From Haloarchaeobius iranensis (GTDB lineage: Archaea > Halobacteriota > Halobacteria > Halobacteriales > Natrialbaceae), in NCBI RefSeq assembly GCF_900103505.1, contig NZ_FNIA01000013.1, positions 1 to 64,000 of the forward strand: a stretch of 64,000 bases of DNA. Reading direction: 5' to 3'. Under the pieces are notes generated by a model that saw only the letters and a list, made by a program, of their open reading frames with translations, did no database searches and was not told the origin of the DNA. Positions 16,988 through 26,402 of the stretch are shown here, piece by piece. Position numbers and translations under genes: made by a program. Each line of letters begins with the position of its first letter. The first letter of the stretch is position 1.

Positions 16988-18340
16988 TCAGGTGTATGCC
17001 GCGAACTCCTCCCCGCGGACGAGGAAGTACCCGGTTCCGAGGAGGCCGACGACGGTGGAGAATCCGAACGCGACCGCCGGGCCGGAGTAGCCGAGATAGC
17101 CGGCGGAGCCGTACAGCAGCCCGCCGAACGCGGCGCTCGGGATGGTGAGCGTGTTCCGGACGAGGTAGTACGAGCCGGTGACGCGGCCGCCGGTGTTCTC
17201 CTCGGCGGGGCCCACAATGAGTGCCTTGTGCGCTGGCAGCCCGGCGAACCGGAGCCCGGAGAACGCCCAGACCGCGCCGACGACGACGGCCTCCGAGAGC
17301 GAGACGGTGCCGAGGAGGGGCAGCGAGTCGAGGACGACACCGCCGTCGGGCGCCGCCACGAGCATGACCGGGAAGACCGCGTAGACGAAGAAGCCGAGCG
17401 CGACGACGGGTTTCAGCCCGACGCGTTCGGCCAGGTTCGCCACGGGGACCATGGTCACGAGCGCGACGGCCATCTCGACCGCGAGGAACACCCCGAACAG
17501 GGCCTCCGGCGCGAGGTACACCCCGAACAGCGTCGCGTCGGTCGCCAGGTAGCGCGTGACCACGAGGACGGCGAAGCCGTACACCATCCCGTTCGCGAAC
17601 CGGACGAGCGTGTCGCCGACGAGCAGCGGACGCAGCGGGTCGGGCAGGTTCGCGAGGTCGTCCCTGATCCCCGAGAGGCCCTCGAACTCCTTCCCCAGCG
17701 AGTCCTCCTCGGCCTCGTACAGCACGTGCTGGGTGAGCGTCCCGACCAGCGCGACGCCGACCGAGACGGCGAGCACGTACTGGAACCCGGGGTCGAAGCC
17801 GTAGACAGCGAGCAGGCCGGCGGCGACGAGCGGCCCCACCAGAAAGGCGGTCCGCCGGAACGTCTCCGTGCTGGCGAAACCCGTCGCGAGCCGGTCGTTC
17901 GGCACGCTCTGCTTGACGACGGCGAACGTCGCGCCCAGCCCGAACGACTTCCAGGCCTGCGCGAGCACCAGCCCGACGAACACCCACGCCCACGCCGGAA
18001 CCCCCGCGATGGCCAGCGCCGGCGCGAACACCCAGACTGCGAACCCGAGTGCCGACGCCAGCCCGAACAGCGTGAGTGCGGTCCGGGAGCCGATGCGGTC
18101 CGAGATGGCGCCACCGGGATAGGGGTACGCCGCGCCGATGAGGTTCCCGAAGCTCCCGAACAGGCCGACCACGAGTTCGGTGCCGCCGAGGAAGAGGATG
18201 TACTCGCCCATGTACCGCCCCGTCATCTGGAAGCCGAGGCTGAACGCGAACATCGCGACCGAGAGCACGAACACGTCCCGCTCCAGCGCGACGAACTGCC
18301 GGAAGTAGGTGAGCGCGCCGGGCGTGTCGGCGTCCCCCAT
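16988..18340 (-). CDS. MFS transporter
   Basis: 450 aa with twelve hydrophobic segments. The loop between helices 2 and 3 reads YPYPGGAISDRIGSRTALTLFG, the MFS signature G-x-x-x-D-R-x-G-x-R. A longer cytoplasmic loop lies mid-protein (HVLYEAEEDSLGKEFEGL). Start at ATG 18340; GTATAGAAG at 18368-18376 is a TATA candidate 27-30 bases upstream. The substrate cannot be read from sequence; drug or sugar export/import are both possible. Confidence 0.85.
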   Translation of the reverse strand: MGDADTPGALTYFRQFVALERDVFVLSVAMFAFSLGFQMTGRYMGEYILFLGGTELVVGLFGSFGNLIGAAYPYPGGAISDRIGSRTALTLFGLASALGFAVWVFAPALAIAGVPAWAWVFVGLVLAQAWKSFGLGATFAVVKQSVPNDRLATGFASTETFRRTAFLVGPLVAAGLLAVYGFDPGFQYVLAVSVGVALVGTLTQHVLYEAEEDSLGKEFEGLSGIRDDLANLPDPLRPLLVGDTLVRFANGMVYGFAVLVVTRYLATDATLFGVYLAPEALFGVFLAVEMAVALVTMVPVANLAERVGLKPVVALGFFVYAVFPVMLVAAPDGGVVLDSLPLLGTVSLSEAVVVGAVWAFSGLRFAGLPAHKALIVGPAEENTGGRVTGSYYLVRNTLTIPSAAFGGLLYGSAGYLGYSGPAVAFGFSTVVGLLGTGYFLVRGEEFAAYT

Positions 18341-18430
18341 GGCTGGCTGGAGGTGCGGTCGGTTCGGGTATAGAAGGTTCGGTCGGGGAGTATGGAGGGG
18401 TACGTAGTCGTCCCGAGACGAGGTCCGAGT

Positions 18431-19747
18431 CTAAGAATCGGGAGACGCGTACGCGGTGAGGCTTGCGCTTCCTCCCTGGGGATTGGTCACCCCAAACAGG
18501 AGTTCTTCGGAGACGAACGTCGTGAAGACACCGTCGACCGTTCGGTCAATCGTACCGTCGAGTGCCACCTGGAACGTCCGGTACGTCCACGACCCATCAG
18601 TTCGTACCGTCGTGGACACGAACAGTGAGTCACGGCCAACGAACACGTTGCTTTGCCTGACCTCCCCGAGGGTTTGTTCCCATGTGACCGCGCCCGTCTC
18701 CCGGTCCAAGCCGACGAGTCGACCCGAAGACTCGACGACGAACACCCGGCTGTCAGCGACTGCCACTCGGTGTGGGTCCAGATTCGCGTCGGGGTCGTAC
18801 TGCCAGTCTGGGGTCGAACTGTCGTAGGAGATCGCGACCAGTCCAGTATCGGTTACGACGTAGAGACGTTCTCCGTCACTCAACGGATAGTAGATGTTCG
18901 AGAGGGAGCTGGCGTCGGCCAGCCACTGTCGTCGCCCCGATTCGCGGTCGATTCCGAGGAGCACTTGGTTCTCGTCGGCGGACCCGGCGGTTGCAATCAC
19001 GGTGTCGGCGTCCGGATCGACGACGTGCAGCCTGAGTGATTGCTGTGTTCTCGGACTGTCTGCTGGAAGTTCGTACTCCCAGTCGAGCGTCCCGTTCTGT
19101 GGGTCGCGTCGCTGTAGGCGTCTCACCTCTGTCTGGGAATCGTAGACCGTGCCGTAGGGGACGTCACCATCCGTCCAGCGTGGGACGAACTCCTCGGTTC
19201 GCCACAACGGCTCTCCGGTGGTGGCGTCACGAACTACTGAATCGGACAAGGCGTCAAACACTGTTCCACCGGCGTACCACGGTGATCCGCCGCTTGCCGT
19301 CCAAGCTGTCTCGCCGGTCGCAGCGTCAAGTGCCCGGAGTTGGCCGTCACGGCTGCCGAAGATGTAGCCATCACCCAAGACGAGATCCAAGGTTCGTGCA
19401 TCCCGCGTCCAAAGCGGTACGAGCTCCCCCTCGGGTCCAGTCATCGCCACCCGGTTTGAGCCGTCGGGATTTCCCTCGTAGTAGATCGGCCAGGTACCAC
19501 TGACGGTCGATGGCGCGCTCACGTCCTCTGCCGTCGTTTCGTCGGCCTGGTCGCCGTTTTCCGTACTGGTGGTCTGGTCGCCATCCGCGGTGCGGTCCAT
19601 AGCGGTCGTGTCGGATGTGTCTGAGGTGGCGGGTGACGAACCGGAGTTCGATTGTGACAGACAACCAGCGAGCCCAGCGGTAATCGTTGCCCCTATACCT
19701 GTTACTACTGCCCGTCGATGTGCAACCCGGGACAGGTCGAAATCCAT
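18431..19747 (-). CDS. PQQ-type beta-propeller lipoprotein, 438 aa
   Basis: Start at ATG 19747: MDFDLSRVAHRRAVVTGIG followed by lipobox LAGC, a twin-arginine-like lipoprotein signal (HRR before the hydrophobic stretch). After a Thr/Asp linker there are repeated blades with the motif A-x-D-x-x-T-G-E-x-x-W (ALDAATGETAWTASG, GIDRESGRRQWLAD, GLDRETGAVTWEQTLG), typical of PQQ/quinoprotein-like propellers. By family knowledge such haloarchaeal proteins are surface scaffolds or BamB-like; PQQ binding is not implied. Confidence 0.82.
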   Translation of the reverse strand: MDFDLSRVAHRRAVVTGIGATITAGLAGCLSQSNSGSSPATSDTSDTTAMDRTADGDQTTSTENGDQADETTAEDVSAPSTVSGTWPIYYEGNPDGSNRVAMTGPEGELVPLWTRDARTLDLVLGDGYIFGSRDGQLRALDAATGETAWTASGGSPWYAGGTVFDALSDSVVRDATTGEPLWRTEEFVPRWTDGDVPYGTVYDSQTEVRRLQRRDPQNGTLDWEYELPADSPRTQQSLRLHVVDPDADTVIATAGSADENQVLLGIDRESGRRQWLADASSLSNIYYPLSDGERLYVVTDTGLVAISYDSSTPDWQYDPDANLDPHRVAVADSRVFVVESSGRLVGLDRETGAVTWEQTLGEVRQSNVFVGRDSLFVSTTVRTDGSWTYRTFQVALDGTIDRTVDGVFTTFVSEELLFGVTNPQGGSASLTAYASPDS

Positions 19748-19771
19748 CAACAACCCACGATTAGCTGTCAA

Positions 19772-19780
19772 ATGTTTAAA
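19772..19780 (-). promoter_or_regulatory. TATA element of the PQQ-propeller gene
   Basis: Plus-strand ATGTTTAAA (minus TTTAAACAT) lies 25-33 bases upstream of ATG 19747. A strong AT island with the expected spacing for a leaderless transcript. Confidence 0.55.
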
Positions 19781-20007
19781 ACTATCGGGTGGCCACCTCT
19801 CGGCCCGGAACTGATCTTCCACTAATCCACAGCGTTTGGAACGTCGACGTAGATACACACCATATCTACCCCCGATTTGAGGCGTTCAACGAGCCCCCGA
19901 ATCGAGCATTGCCGGAGTACGTCCGCGCCACCCCACGAGACCCCCTCCCGTTCCGTCCCCCACCGTAGTCAGAACACCTAAAGGCGGACCGACCTATGGC
20001 TACGCTA

Positions 20008-20964
20008 ATGACGACTCTGGGAACGGCCAGCGCGGCCCCCGGCGAGGTCGACACCGGTCGCCTCACGGTCGGGGAGACCCGCGACGGCAGTCCCGTCGGC
20101 CTGCCCGTCGCCGTCGTGAACGGCGAGCGCGACGGCAAGACGCTCTACATGCAGGCGGCGAGCGACGGCAACGAGTTGAACGGCGTCGGTGTGATACGCG
20201 AGGTGTTCCCGCAGCTGGACCCCGCCGAACTCGCCGGCGAGATCCGCATCGTCGGCATCGTGAACTACCACGGCTTCCAGATCGACTCCCACCGGAACCC
20301 CATCGACGACACGAAGCTGAACCGGACGTACCCCGGCGACCACGAGGGCACCTCCTCGGAGCGCATCGCGGCGGCGACGTTCGACGCGGCGCGTGACGCG
20401 GACCTCATCCTCGACCTCCACCAGGGGTCGGACAGCCGGATGATACACGAGACGCGGGTGCGCTGTGGCCGCCGCCACCGGATGCACCAGCGCTGTCTCG
20501 AGCTCGCGAAGGTGTTCGGCGCGGGACACATCCTCGACCAGAAGGGGCCGGACGGACAGCTCGCCCGCGCTGGCCCGGACGAGGGCATCCCGACCATCGA
20601 CCCCGAGCTCGGGGGCACCGTCGGCTTCGACGCCGAGAGCGTCGCCGTCGGCGTCGAGGGGGTGTTCAACGTGCTCCGGCACTACGAGTTCATCGAGGGC
20701 GACACCGACCTGACGCCACAGACCCGCGCGTCGGGCTTCGACCAGTACGGCGCGCCGGCGGGCGGGCTGGTCGACTTCGCGGTCGACCTCGGCGACCGGG
20801 TCAAGCGCGGCGACACGCTGTTCCGCGTAACCGACGCGTTCGGCCAGCGCAAGGCCGAGGTGACCGCGGACTCGAACGGCCTGTTCTGGCGGACCCGCCG
20901 CCTCCCGCAGGTCGCGACGGGCGAGTACGTCTGCTCGGTCGGCACCGACATCGACAGCTACTGA
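20008..20964 (+). CDS. Succinylglutamate desuccinylase/aspartoacylase family protein
   Basis: 318 aa from ATG 20008; ATG 19996 in frame is the alternative, but CTAAAG at 19979-19984 sits about 26 bases before 20008. M14-type zinc hydrolase fold: SDGNELNGVG (zinc ligands of the HxxE position appear as D-G-N-E), NRTYPGD, and DLHQGSD with the second His ligand. A C-terminal beta-domain (GGLVDFAVDLGDRVKRGDTLFRV) resembles the barrel-sandwich domain of AstE/ASPA relatives. Note that the first zinc motif reads GNE rather than GxHGNE, so one ligand may be missing. Substrate unknown. Confidence 0.8.
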   Translation: MTTLGTASAAPGEVDTGRLTVGETRDGSPVGLPVAVVNGERDGKTLYMQAASDGNELNGVGVIREVFPQLDPAELAGEIRIVGIVNYHGFQIDSHRNPIDDTKLNRTYPGDHEGTSSERIAAATFDAARDADLILDLHQGSDSRMIHETRVRCGRRHRMHQRCLELAKVFGAGHILDQKGPDGQLARAGPDEGIPTIDPELGGTVGFDAESVAVGVEGVFNVLRHYEFIEGDTDLTPQTRASGFDQYGAPAGGLVDFAVDLGDRVKRGDTLFRVTDAFGQRKAEVTADSNGLFWRTRRLPQVATGEYVCSVGTDIDSY

Positions 20965-21053
20965 CCGCCCGGCAAACCTATCTGCCAGCCCTGCGACCAC
21001 CCAGTCAGGCCCCATATCGGTCACACGCCTCCGACATCAGCCACATCCCTGCC

Positions 21054-22163
21054 ATGACACTACAGAACCTCTACTGCCAGGCCTGCGGTGCGGAGTACGA
21101 CGCCGGTCCGGACGAGCCGTGGCGCTGTTCCTGCGGCCACGCGCTGGACCTCGAGACGCCACCACTCCCCGAGGGCGAGCCGCTGCCGGTGAGCCAGCTC
21201 GACACCCGACGCGGGCTGTGGACGTTCCACGAGTTCCTCCCGGTTGACCGCGCGGTAACGCTCGGCGAAGGGTTCACGCCGGTCGTCGATGCGGGCCGCT
21301 GGGACGCCGAGTTCAAGCTCGAGTACGTCTCTCCGAGCGGCTCGTTCAAGGACCGCGGCGCGACGACGACGCTCTCGCGCGCCGCTGCCCTGGGCGTCGA
21401 CAAGGTCATCGAGGACTCCTCGGGCAACGCCGGTGCGGCCATCGCGACGTACGCGGCCCGCGCGGGCATCGAGGCCGACGTGTACGTGCCCGGCGACGTG
21501 AAGCAGTCGAAGCTGATGGCCATCCAGCGCTCGGGTGCCCGCCCCGTCAGGGTCGAGGGCTCGCGCGAGGACGTGACCGAGGCGGCCGTCGACGCCGTCG
21601 AGTCCGGCGAGGGCTGGTACGCCAGCCACGCCTGGAACCCCGCGTTCTACGCCGGCACGATGACGTTCGCCCTCGAGCTCGCCGCCCAGCGCGACTGGAC
21701 GGTGCCCGACGCGGTCGTGCTCCCCGTCGGCCACGGCACGCTCGCCCTCGGCGCGTACCGCGGCTTCGACCTGCTCGAACGCGCGGGCATCGTCGACCGG
21801 CTGCCTCGACTGCTGGTCGGACAGGCCGCCGGCTACGCTCCTATCGCCGACGAGTTCCGCGGGCTCGTCGCCGAGGACGAGGACGACACCGAGAACGAGA
21901 TCGCCGACGGCATCCAGATATCGGAGCCAGCCCGTCACGCACAGCTCACTGCTGCCATCGAGGACTCCGGGGGCGACGCCATCGCTCTCGGCGAGCACGT
22001 CGTCGAGAACACGCTCGACACCCTCCATAGGGACGGCTTCTACGTCGAGCCCACCTGCGCCGTCGCCCCGGCCGCGCTCACGAAGTACCGCGAGCTCGGC
22101 GTCGTCGACGACGACGAGGACGTGGTCGTCGCGCTGACGGGGAGCGGGCTCACGACGCTCTGA
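21054..22163 (+). CDS. Threonine synthase-like PLP enzyme
   Basis: 369 aa fold-type II PLP protein. An N-terminal zinc ribbon (C8, C11, C25, C27) leads into GEGFTPVV; the Schiff-base lysine is K99 in SGSFKDRGA, the substrate loop is DSSGNAGAA and the phosphate loop is PVGHGTLALGA. The C-terminal ALTGSGL is also typical. Family knowledge: ThrC converts O-phosphohomoserine to threonine. Haloarchaea carry several ThrC paralogues and the variant phosphate loop (GHGT instead of GNxGN) suggests this may be one of the non-canonical copies. It is followed 2 bases later by a Nudix gene. Confidence 0.78.
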   Translation: MTLQNLYCQACGAEYDAGPDEPWRCSCGHALDLETPPLPEGEPLPVSQLDTRRGLWTFHEFLPVDRAVTLGEGFTPVVDAGRWDAEFKLEYVSPSGSFKDRGATTTLSRAAALGVDKVIEDSSGNAGAAIATYAARAGIEADVYVPGDVKQSKLMAIQRSGARPVRVEGSREDVTEAAVDAVESGEGWYASHAWNPAFYAGTMTFALELAAQRDWTVPDAVVLPVGHGTLALGAYRGFDLLERAGIVDRLPRLLVGQAAGYAPIADEFRGLVAEDEDDTENEIADGIQISEPARHAQLTAAIEDSGGDAIALGEHVVENTLDTLHRDGFYVEPTCAVAPAALTKYRELGVVDDDEDVVVALTGSGLTTL

Positions 22164-22165
22164 CC

Positions 22166-22705
22166 GTGACGACCTACCCCGCCAGCTTCTGCCCGGACTG
22201 TGGCACGGAACTCGACGAGCGCCAGCTCGACGGGCGCGAGCGTCGGTACTGCGAGGCCTGCGAGCGGATCGTCTGGCACAACCCCGCACCGTGTGCCGGC
22301 GTCGGTGTCGTCGGCGAAGAGGGCGTCTTGCTCGTCCAGCGCGACGTGCCCCCCGGCCGTGGCGAGTGGAGCGTCCCCGGCGGCCACCTGGAGGCCGACG
22401 AGCCCGCCCCCGTCGCGGCGGCACGCGAACTCGAGGAGGAGACCGGACTCCGGGCCGACCCCACCGACCTCGCGCTGCTCGACTGCTTCCACACCAGCAA
22501 CGGCGACGGCAAGTACGTCGTCTCCATCGGCTACGCGGTCGCCGCCGACCGCTGCGACGGTACGGCGACGGTCCGCGACGAGGTACAGGCCGTCGGCTGG
22601 TTCACGCCCGAATCCTTCGCGTCACACGACGGCGTCCTCCACGGGGACCACACGGGGCGGTTCCGTGCCGCCTGGGGCTGGTTCCGGCGGGACGCTACGG
22701 CGTGA
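22166..22705 (+). CDS. Nudix hydrolase with zinc ribbon
   Basis: 179 aa, GTG start 2 bases after the previous stop, so co-transcribed. The zinc ribbon has C9-C12 and C29-C32, as in NADH pyrophosphatase-type (NudC-like) and related Nudix proteins. The Nudix box is complete at about residues 72-94: GGHLEADEP...REL-EEETGL with the two metal-binding Glu pairs. Expected to cleave a nucleoside diphosphate linked to another moiety; the substrate is not clear. Its last 11 bases overlap the pilin gene on the opposite strand. Confidence 0.85.
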   Translation: MTTYPASFCPDCGTELDERQLDGRERRYCEACERIVWHNPAPCAGVGVVGEEGVLLVQRDVPPGRGEWSVPGGHLEADEPAPVAAARELEEETGLRADPTDLALLDCFHTSNGDGKYVVSIGYAVAADRCDGTATVRDEVQAVGWFTPESFASHDGVLHGDHTGRFRAAWGWFRRDATA

Positions 22706-23351
22706 CGGCGGTCCGGTTGTGGCCCGTGCCGACGGTCGTCTCCGCGAGGACCGCGGTGAAGTCGTCGCCGCGGTAGATGACGGTGACCGACTCCCCCGGC
22801 TGCACCACGTCGTAGGCCTGGCCCGCGTTCCGCTCCTGGATGACCAGGCGCTGGCCCGCGCTCACGTTCTCGGCCCACTCCAGGACGACACCGGAGTCCG
22901 ACCCGTCGGTGTCGCCGGGCGGCCCCCCGCAGGTCCCGGCGGGCGACACGCGCTCGCCGTCGACCCGGCAGGGCTTGTTCAGGTCGTTGAACTCGTCGTC
23001 GTCGACCTCGACGACCAGCCCCGGGACGTCGAACGTGGCCGACGAACTCTCGCTGTCCTCGGTGCCGTTGTACACCGTCTCGCCGCCGACGAGGACGGTC
23101 AGCCGGTCCCGGTCGAGGCGGTCGCCGCCGACGTGCGTGACGACGACGGTGTCGTTCTTCGCGACGCCGTCCCCGAAGTTCGCCGACTCGATCGTGACCC
23201 GTGCCGACGGCGCGGGCTCGGGCGGCTCCTGCAGGAACTGCGGGACGTACACCGCCACCGTGACGACGGTCGCGAACACGAGCCCGACCATCAGCACGAC
23301 CGCTATCGGCGACGTGGCCGCGTCCTCGTCGCTGGACTCGAGCGTGTTCAC
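22695..23351 (-). CDS. Archaeal type IV pilin-like protein (DUF1628 type)
   Basis: 218 aa. The N-terminus ESSDEDAATSPIAVVLMVGLVFATVV is a class III signal-like segment: short acidic head, then the SPIAVVLM hydrophobic helix that mediates pilin assembly after prepilin peptidase cleavage. The rest is an extracellular beta-domain with two Cys (RPCR..., PAGTC) that may form a disulphide. Unlike most pilins the residues before the cleavage site are acidic, not Lys/Arg, so processing by PibD is uncertain. No pilus assembly genes are adjacent. Confidence 0.75.
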   Translation of the reverse strand: MNTLESSDEDAATSPIAVVLMVGLVFATVVTVAVYVPQFLQEPPEPAPSARVTIESANFGDGVAKNDTVVVTHVGGDRLDRDRLTVLVGGETVYNGTEDSESSSATFDVPGLVVEVDDDEFNDLNKPCRVDGERVSPAGTCGGPPGDTDGSDSGVVLEWAENVSAGQRLVIQERNAGQAYDVVQPGESVTVIYRGDDFTAVLAETTVGTGHNRTAVTP

Positions 23352-23454
23352 CGGCGGTTCCCCTCGTCTGCGTCCGTGTCCCCCAACACACCTCTATCGT
23401 CAGGCGGTACGGACAAATAGTTGACGGCGAACCGACATTCACCGGCACTCGGGG

Positions 23455-23650
23455 CGGGCGGACCTCGTCGCCGGCGGCGCGGATGTCGAACTCGAACGGC
23501 CGCGCCGACTCGGGCTGGGTGAGGACGTACCAGACCGCGTCGGCGACGGCGTCCGGGCCGGTCCACGCCTCGTGGTCGGGGACGCGCTCGCGCAGGGACG
23601 GCTCGTCGGTCTGCTCGCACGTGCTGGTCCGGGGGCCGACGCGGTACCGG
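23455..23650 (-). pseudogene. Remnant of a short-chain dehydrogenase C-terminus
   Basis: Within the 380-base gap between the pilin and ilvE, one minus-strand frame reads EAWTGPDAVADAVWYVLTQP then FEFDIRAAGDEVRPP. This pattern (D-V-A-D-A-V-x-Y-V-L-x-x-P, then two strands and AGDE) is how haloarchaeal SDR proteins end. No Rossmann motif, no YxxxK and no start codon are found upstream, so the N-terminal three quarters are missing. Likely a decayed gene; the rest of the gap shows nothing else. Confidence 0.5.
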
Positions 23651-23733
23651 ACTGACTGGCCCGCATGTTGCGCCAACCGAGGGCCGGACGCAAATCGCCC
23701 ACACCTATATGGGACGCAAGCATTGCCCCGACT

Positions 23734-24669
23734 ATGAGCTTCGCCGAGATGGACGTGGACACGATCTGGATGGACGGGGAGTACGTCGACTGGGAGGACG
23801 CACAGATACACGTGCTCACCCACGGACTCCACTACGGAACCGGGGTCTTCGAGGGCGCGCGGTGTTACGATACGGAGAACGGCCCGGCTATCTTCCGCTG
23901 GGACGAACACGTCGAGCGGCTGTACGAGTCCTGCAAGCCGTACGAGATGGAGATCGACCACGAGCCCGCGGAGATCACCGAGGCGACGAAGACGCTCATC
24001 GCCGAGCAGGACCTCGCCTCCTGCTACATCCGTCCCATCGTCTACTACGGCTACAAGAGCCTTGGCGTCTCGCCGGGTGACTGCCCGACCCGGACCGCCA
24101 TCGCGTGCTGGCCGTGGGGCACCTACCTCGGCGAGGACGCACTGGAGAACGGTATCAAGGTGAAGATATCCTCGTGGCGCAAGCACTCCTCCAGCCAGAT
24201 CCCGACGAACGCGAAGACGACCGGCCTGTACGTCAACAGCCTCCTGGCCGGCGAGGAGGCCCGCCGCAACGGCTTCCGCGAGGCTATCGTCCTGAACAAG
24301 GAGGGTAACGTCGCCGAGGGCCCCGGCGAGAACATCTTCCTCGTCCGCGACGGGGAGCTGTACACGCCCGGGCTCTCCGAGAGCATCCTCGACGGCATCA
24401 CCCGCGACACCGTCATCACCCTCGCCGAGGAACTGGGCTACGAGGTCCACGACAACGTCTCCATCTCGCGTGGCGAACTCAACACCGCCGACGAGCTGTT
24501 CTTCACCGGCTCCGCCGCCGAGGTCACGCCCATCCGGCAGGTCGACAACGTCGAGATCGGCGACGGCTCGCGCGGGCCGATCACCGAGGAGATCCAGCAG
24601 CGCTTCTTCGACGTGGTCAACCGGCGCACCGACGACCACGAGGAGTGGTTCGACTACGTCGACGCCTGA
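23734..24669 (+). CDS. ilvE: Branched-chain amino acid aminotransferase
   Basis: 311 aa fold-type IV PLP enzyme. It transfers the amino group between glutamate and the 2-oxo acids of Leu, Ile and Val, the last step of their synthesis. Hallmarks: HGLHYGTGVFEGARCY near the start, R100 in SCYIRPIVYYGY, the PLP lysine K161 in PTNAKTTGLYVNSL, and EGPGENIFLVRDG plus FFTGSAAEVTPIRQVD. The family consensus is complete. A start at MDVDT (23749) is possible. It stands alone here but belongs with ilvA functionally. Confidence 0.93.
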   Translation: MSFAEMDVDTIWMDGEYVDWEDAQIHVLTHGLHYGTGVFEGARCYDTENGPAIFRWDEHVERLYESCKPYEMEIDHEPAEITEATKTLIAEQDLASCYIRPIVYYGYKSLGVSPGDCPTRTAIACWPWGTYLGEDALENGIKVKISSWRKHSSSQIPTNAKTTGLYVNSLLAGEEARRNGFREAIVLNKEGNVAEGPGENIFLVRDGELYTPGLSESILDGITRDTVITLAEELGYEVHDNVSISRGELNTADELFFTGSAAEVTPIRQVDNVEIGDGSRGPITEEIQQRFFDVVNRRTDDHEEWFDYVDA

Positions 24670-24754
24670 ACTGGACGGCCTGATTCTACTGCGGTTCGCG
24701 GCTCTTCTCCCGCTCGCGCACCGCCACGACTCGCTGCGGCCGCTTCGAAGCGCC

Positions 24755-25408
24755 CTACTCCTTCTCTTCGACTTCGACCAGGTCCTCGACCGTCGAGTTG
24801 CCCATCCGTTCGGAGTCGCCGAACCCGGCCGAGAGGATGCGGGTGAGGGCGTCCTCGACGCGCTCGTCCGTCTCCTCGATCTCCTCGGGCGGAATCTCGA
24901 TGACGAACCCGGTAGTGATGTTCGGTGCCGTCGGCAGGAACACCACCTCGCGGCCGTCCTCGGTCGTCTTGCCGGTCTTGAACGCGGTCAGGCGCATCCC
25001 CGGGAGCGGCTCGACGCGGACGGGCGTCTGGAGCGAGTCCGTGCCGCCGAGTGCGGTCTCGGCGGCCATCTTCGAGGCGTTGTAGACGACGCGCAGCCCG
25101 GGGACGCGGTTGGCCATGTTGTCGATGAGACCCTCGGCCAGGTTACCGACGGCAGTGCGCATCAGATAGCCGACAGAGAAGACGAAGACGACGAAGACGG
25201 CGAGGACGACCAGCACGCGGAGGGGTTCGACGAGGGTGCTCGCGACGCCCGACGACAGCCCGAGGTCGGTGAGCAGGTCGACCTTGATGACGCGCTGTGG
25301 GGTGACGGCGGAGATGACGCCGTACAGCCAGGCGATGACGTAGGCGCTGACGAGCACGGGCAGGACGACGATGAGACCCGATGCGAAGTCCCGTTTCCAC
25401 GACGACAT
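24755..25408 (-). CDS. DUF502 family membrane protein
   Basis: 217 aa from ATG 25408. Two membrane helices (GLIVVLPVLVSAYVIAWLYGVI and VLVVLAVFVVFVFSVGYLM) precede a soluble domain with VPGLRVVYNASKMA, GKTTEDGREVVFLPTAPN and TTGFVIEIPPEEIEE. This GREVVFLPTAPNPTSG-type stretch is the DUF502 signature. Family function is not established; a role in membrane protein trafficking or LCV3-like processes is only known in plants. Confidence 0.85.
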   Translation of the reverse strand: MSSWKRDFASGLIVVLPVLVSAYVIAWLYGVISAVTPQRVIKVDLLTDLGLSSGVASTLVEPLRVLVVLAVFVVFVFSVGYLMRTAVGNLAEGLIDNMANRVPGLRVVYNASKMAAETALGGTDSLQTPVRVEPLPGMRLTAFKTGKTTEDGREVVFLPTAPNITTGFVIEIPPEEIEETDERVEDALTRILSAGFGDSERMGNSTVEDLVEVEEKE

Positions 25409-25447
25409 ATACGCGACAAATCCCACCGCGGGGTTATGTCTCTGTTC

Positions 25448-26287
25448 CTATCGGCCGAGGACCGCCCGTAACGCGAACGTGACGTTTTCTTTCCGTTCGC
25501 GGACCCGCCGGTAGAAGTACGAGAGCCACTTCCCGCCGTAGGGGGCGTACTGCCACACCTCGACTCCCTCGCTGGCGAGGTCGAACTGGGCGTCCTCGCG
25601 CACGCCCATGAGCATCTGCACCTCGTAGGGGGTACCGTGTTCCGCGTGGAGGTCCCGTGCCATCGCGATCATCTCCGGGTCGTGGCTGCCGACCGCGATG
25701 CCGTCGTCGAACTGCTCGAACATCTGCGTGAGGAGGTCGCGGTACTGCCGGTCGACGCGGGACTTCTCCGTGTACGCGACCGACTGCGGCTCGTCGTACG
25801 CGCCCTTCACCAGTCGGACCTTCCCGGGCACGTCCGCAAGCCGCTCCAGGTCCTCGGGCGTGCGCTTGAGGTTCGCCTGGATGCAGACGCCGACGTTGCC
25901 GTCGGTCTCGCGGGCGTACTTCTCGAAGGCGTCGAGCGTCGCGTCGGTCGTGTGGCGGTCCTCCATGTCGACCCACACGAACGTGCCGGCCTCGTCGGCC
26001 ACGTCGACGATCTCGCCGAGCAGCTCGTCGAACACGTCGTCGCCGACGTCCAGCCCGATCTGCGATGGTTTGATCGAGATGCAGGCGTCGACCTCGGTGT
26101 CGCCGATGTCCGCGACCAGCTGCTTGTACGTCTCGGCGTCGTCCTCGGCCGGCCCGCGCTCGTCGTAGTGCTCGCCGAGCAGGTTCAGGATGACCTTCAC
26201 GTCGCCCTCGTTCAGCTCCCGGGCGTGCGCCAGTGCCTCCGCTGGTGTCTCCCCGGCGACGAACCGGCTCGCGATGGGTGGAATCAT
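25448..26287 (-). CDS. Proline dehydrogenase
   Basis: 279 aa FAD-dependent beta/alpha-barrel enzyme that oxidises L-proline to 1-pyrroline-5-carboxylate and feeds electrons to the quinone pool. Recognised from barrel strands SIKPSQIGLD, VWVDMEDRHTTDATL, VGVCIQANLKRT, VRLVKGAYDEP, and the C-terminal substrate motif YGGKWLSYFYRRVRER (Arg pair binds the proline carboxylate). Length matches the monofunctional PutA-PRODH/PruA-partner type; a P5C dehydrogenase is not adjacent. The promoter region may include the GTTTAC inverted repeat at 26384-26402. Confidence 0.9.
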   Translation of the reverse strand: MIPPIASRFVAGETPAEALAHARELNEGDVKVILNLLGEHYDERGPAEDDAETYKQLVADIGDTEVDACISIKPSQIGLDVGDDVFDELLGEIVDVADEAGTFVWVDMEDRHTTDATLDAFEKYARETDGNVGVCIQANLKRTPEDLERLADVPGKVRLVKGAYDEPQSVAYTEKSRVDRQYRDLLTQMFEQFDDGIAVGSHDPEMIAMARDLHAEHGTPYEVQMLMGVREDAQFDLASEGVEVWQYAPYGGKWLSYFYRRVRERKENVTFALRAVLGR

Positions 26288-26383
26288 GCCCGAGAGTGGG
26301 GGCCGGTGGTACAAGAGGATTGATGTACCGGGCTGGGATGTCTGACCGCCGGTTCGACCGAGGCCGTGCACCACGGGCGGCCG

Positions 26384-26402
26384 GTTTACCTTCCTTGTAA
26401 AC
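26384..26402. promoter_or_regulatory. Inverted repeat GTTTAC-N7-GTAAAC
   Basis: Perfect 6-base arms (26384-26389 and 26397-26402) with a CTTCCTT spacer, standing out as AT-rich in GC-rich DNA. It lies about 100 bases before the proline dehydrogenase start, possibly in its promoter. The arm size suits an archaeal dimeric regulator such as an Lrp/AsnC protein. Inference only. Confidence 0.4.

Noticed and set aside
15906-17993. Long Arg/Gly/Ala-rich minus-strand frame
   Set aside because: Composition of a GC-shadow; the MFS and membrane protein genes explain the region.
20008-20964. True aspartoacylase or AstE
   Set aside because: The first zinc motif is DGNE, not the usual GxHGNE, so a specific named activity is not supported; kept as family member only.
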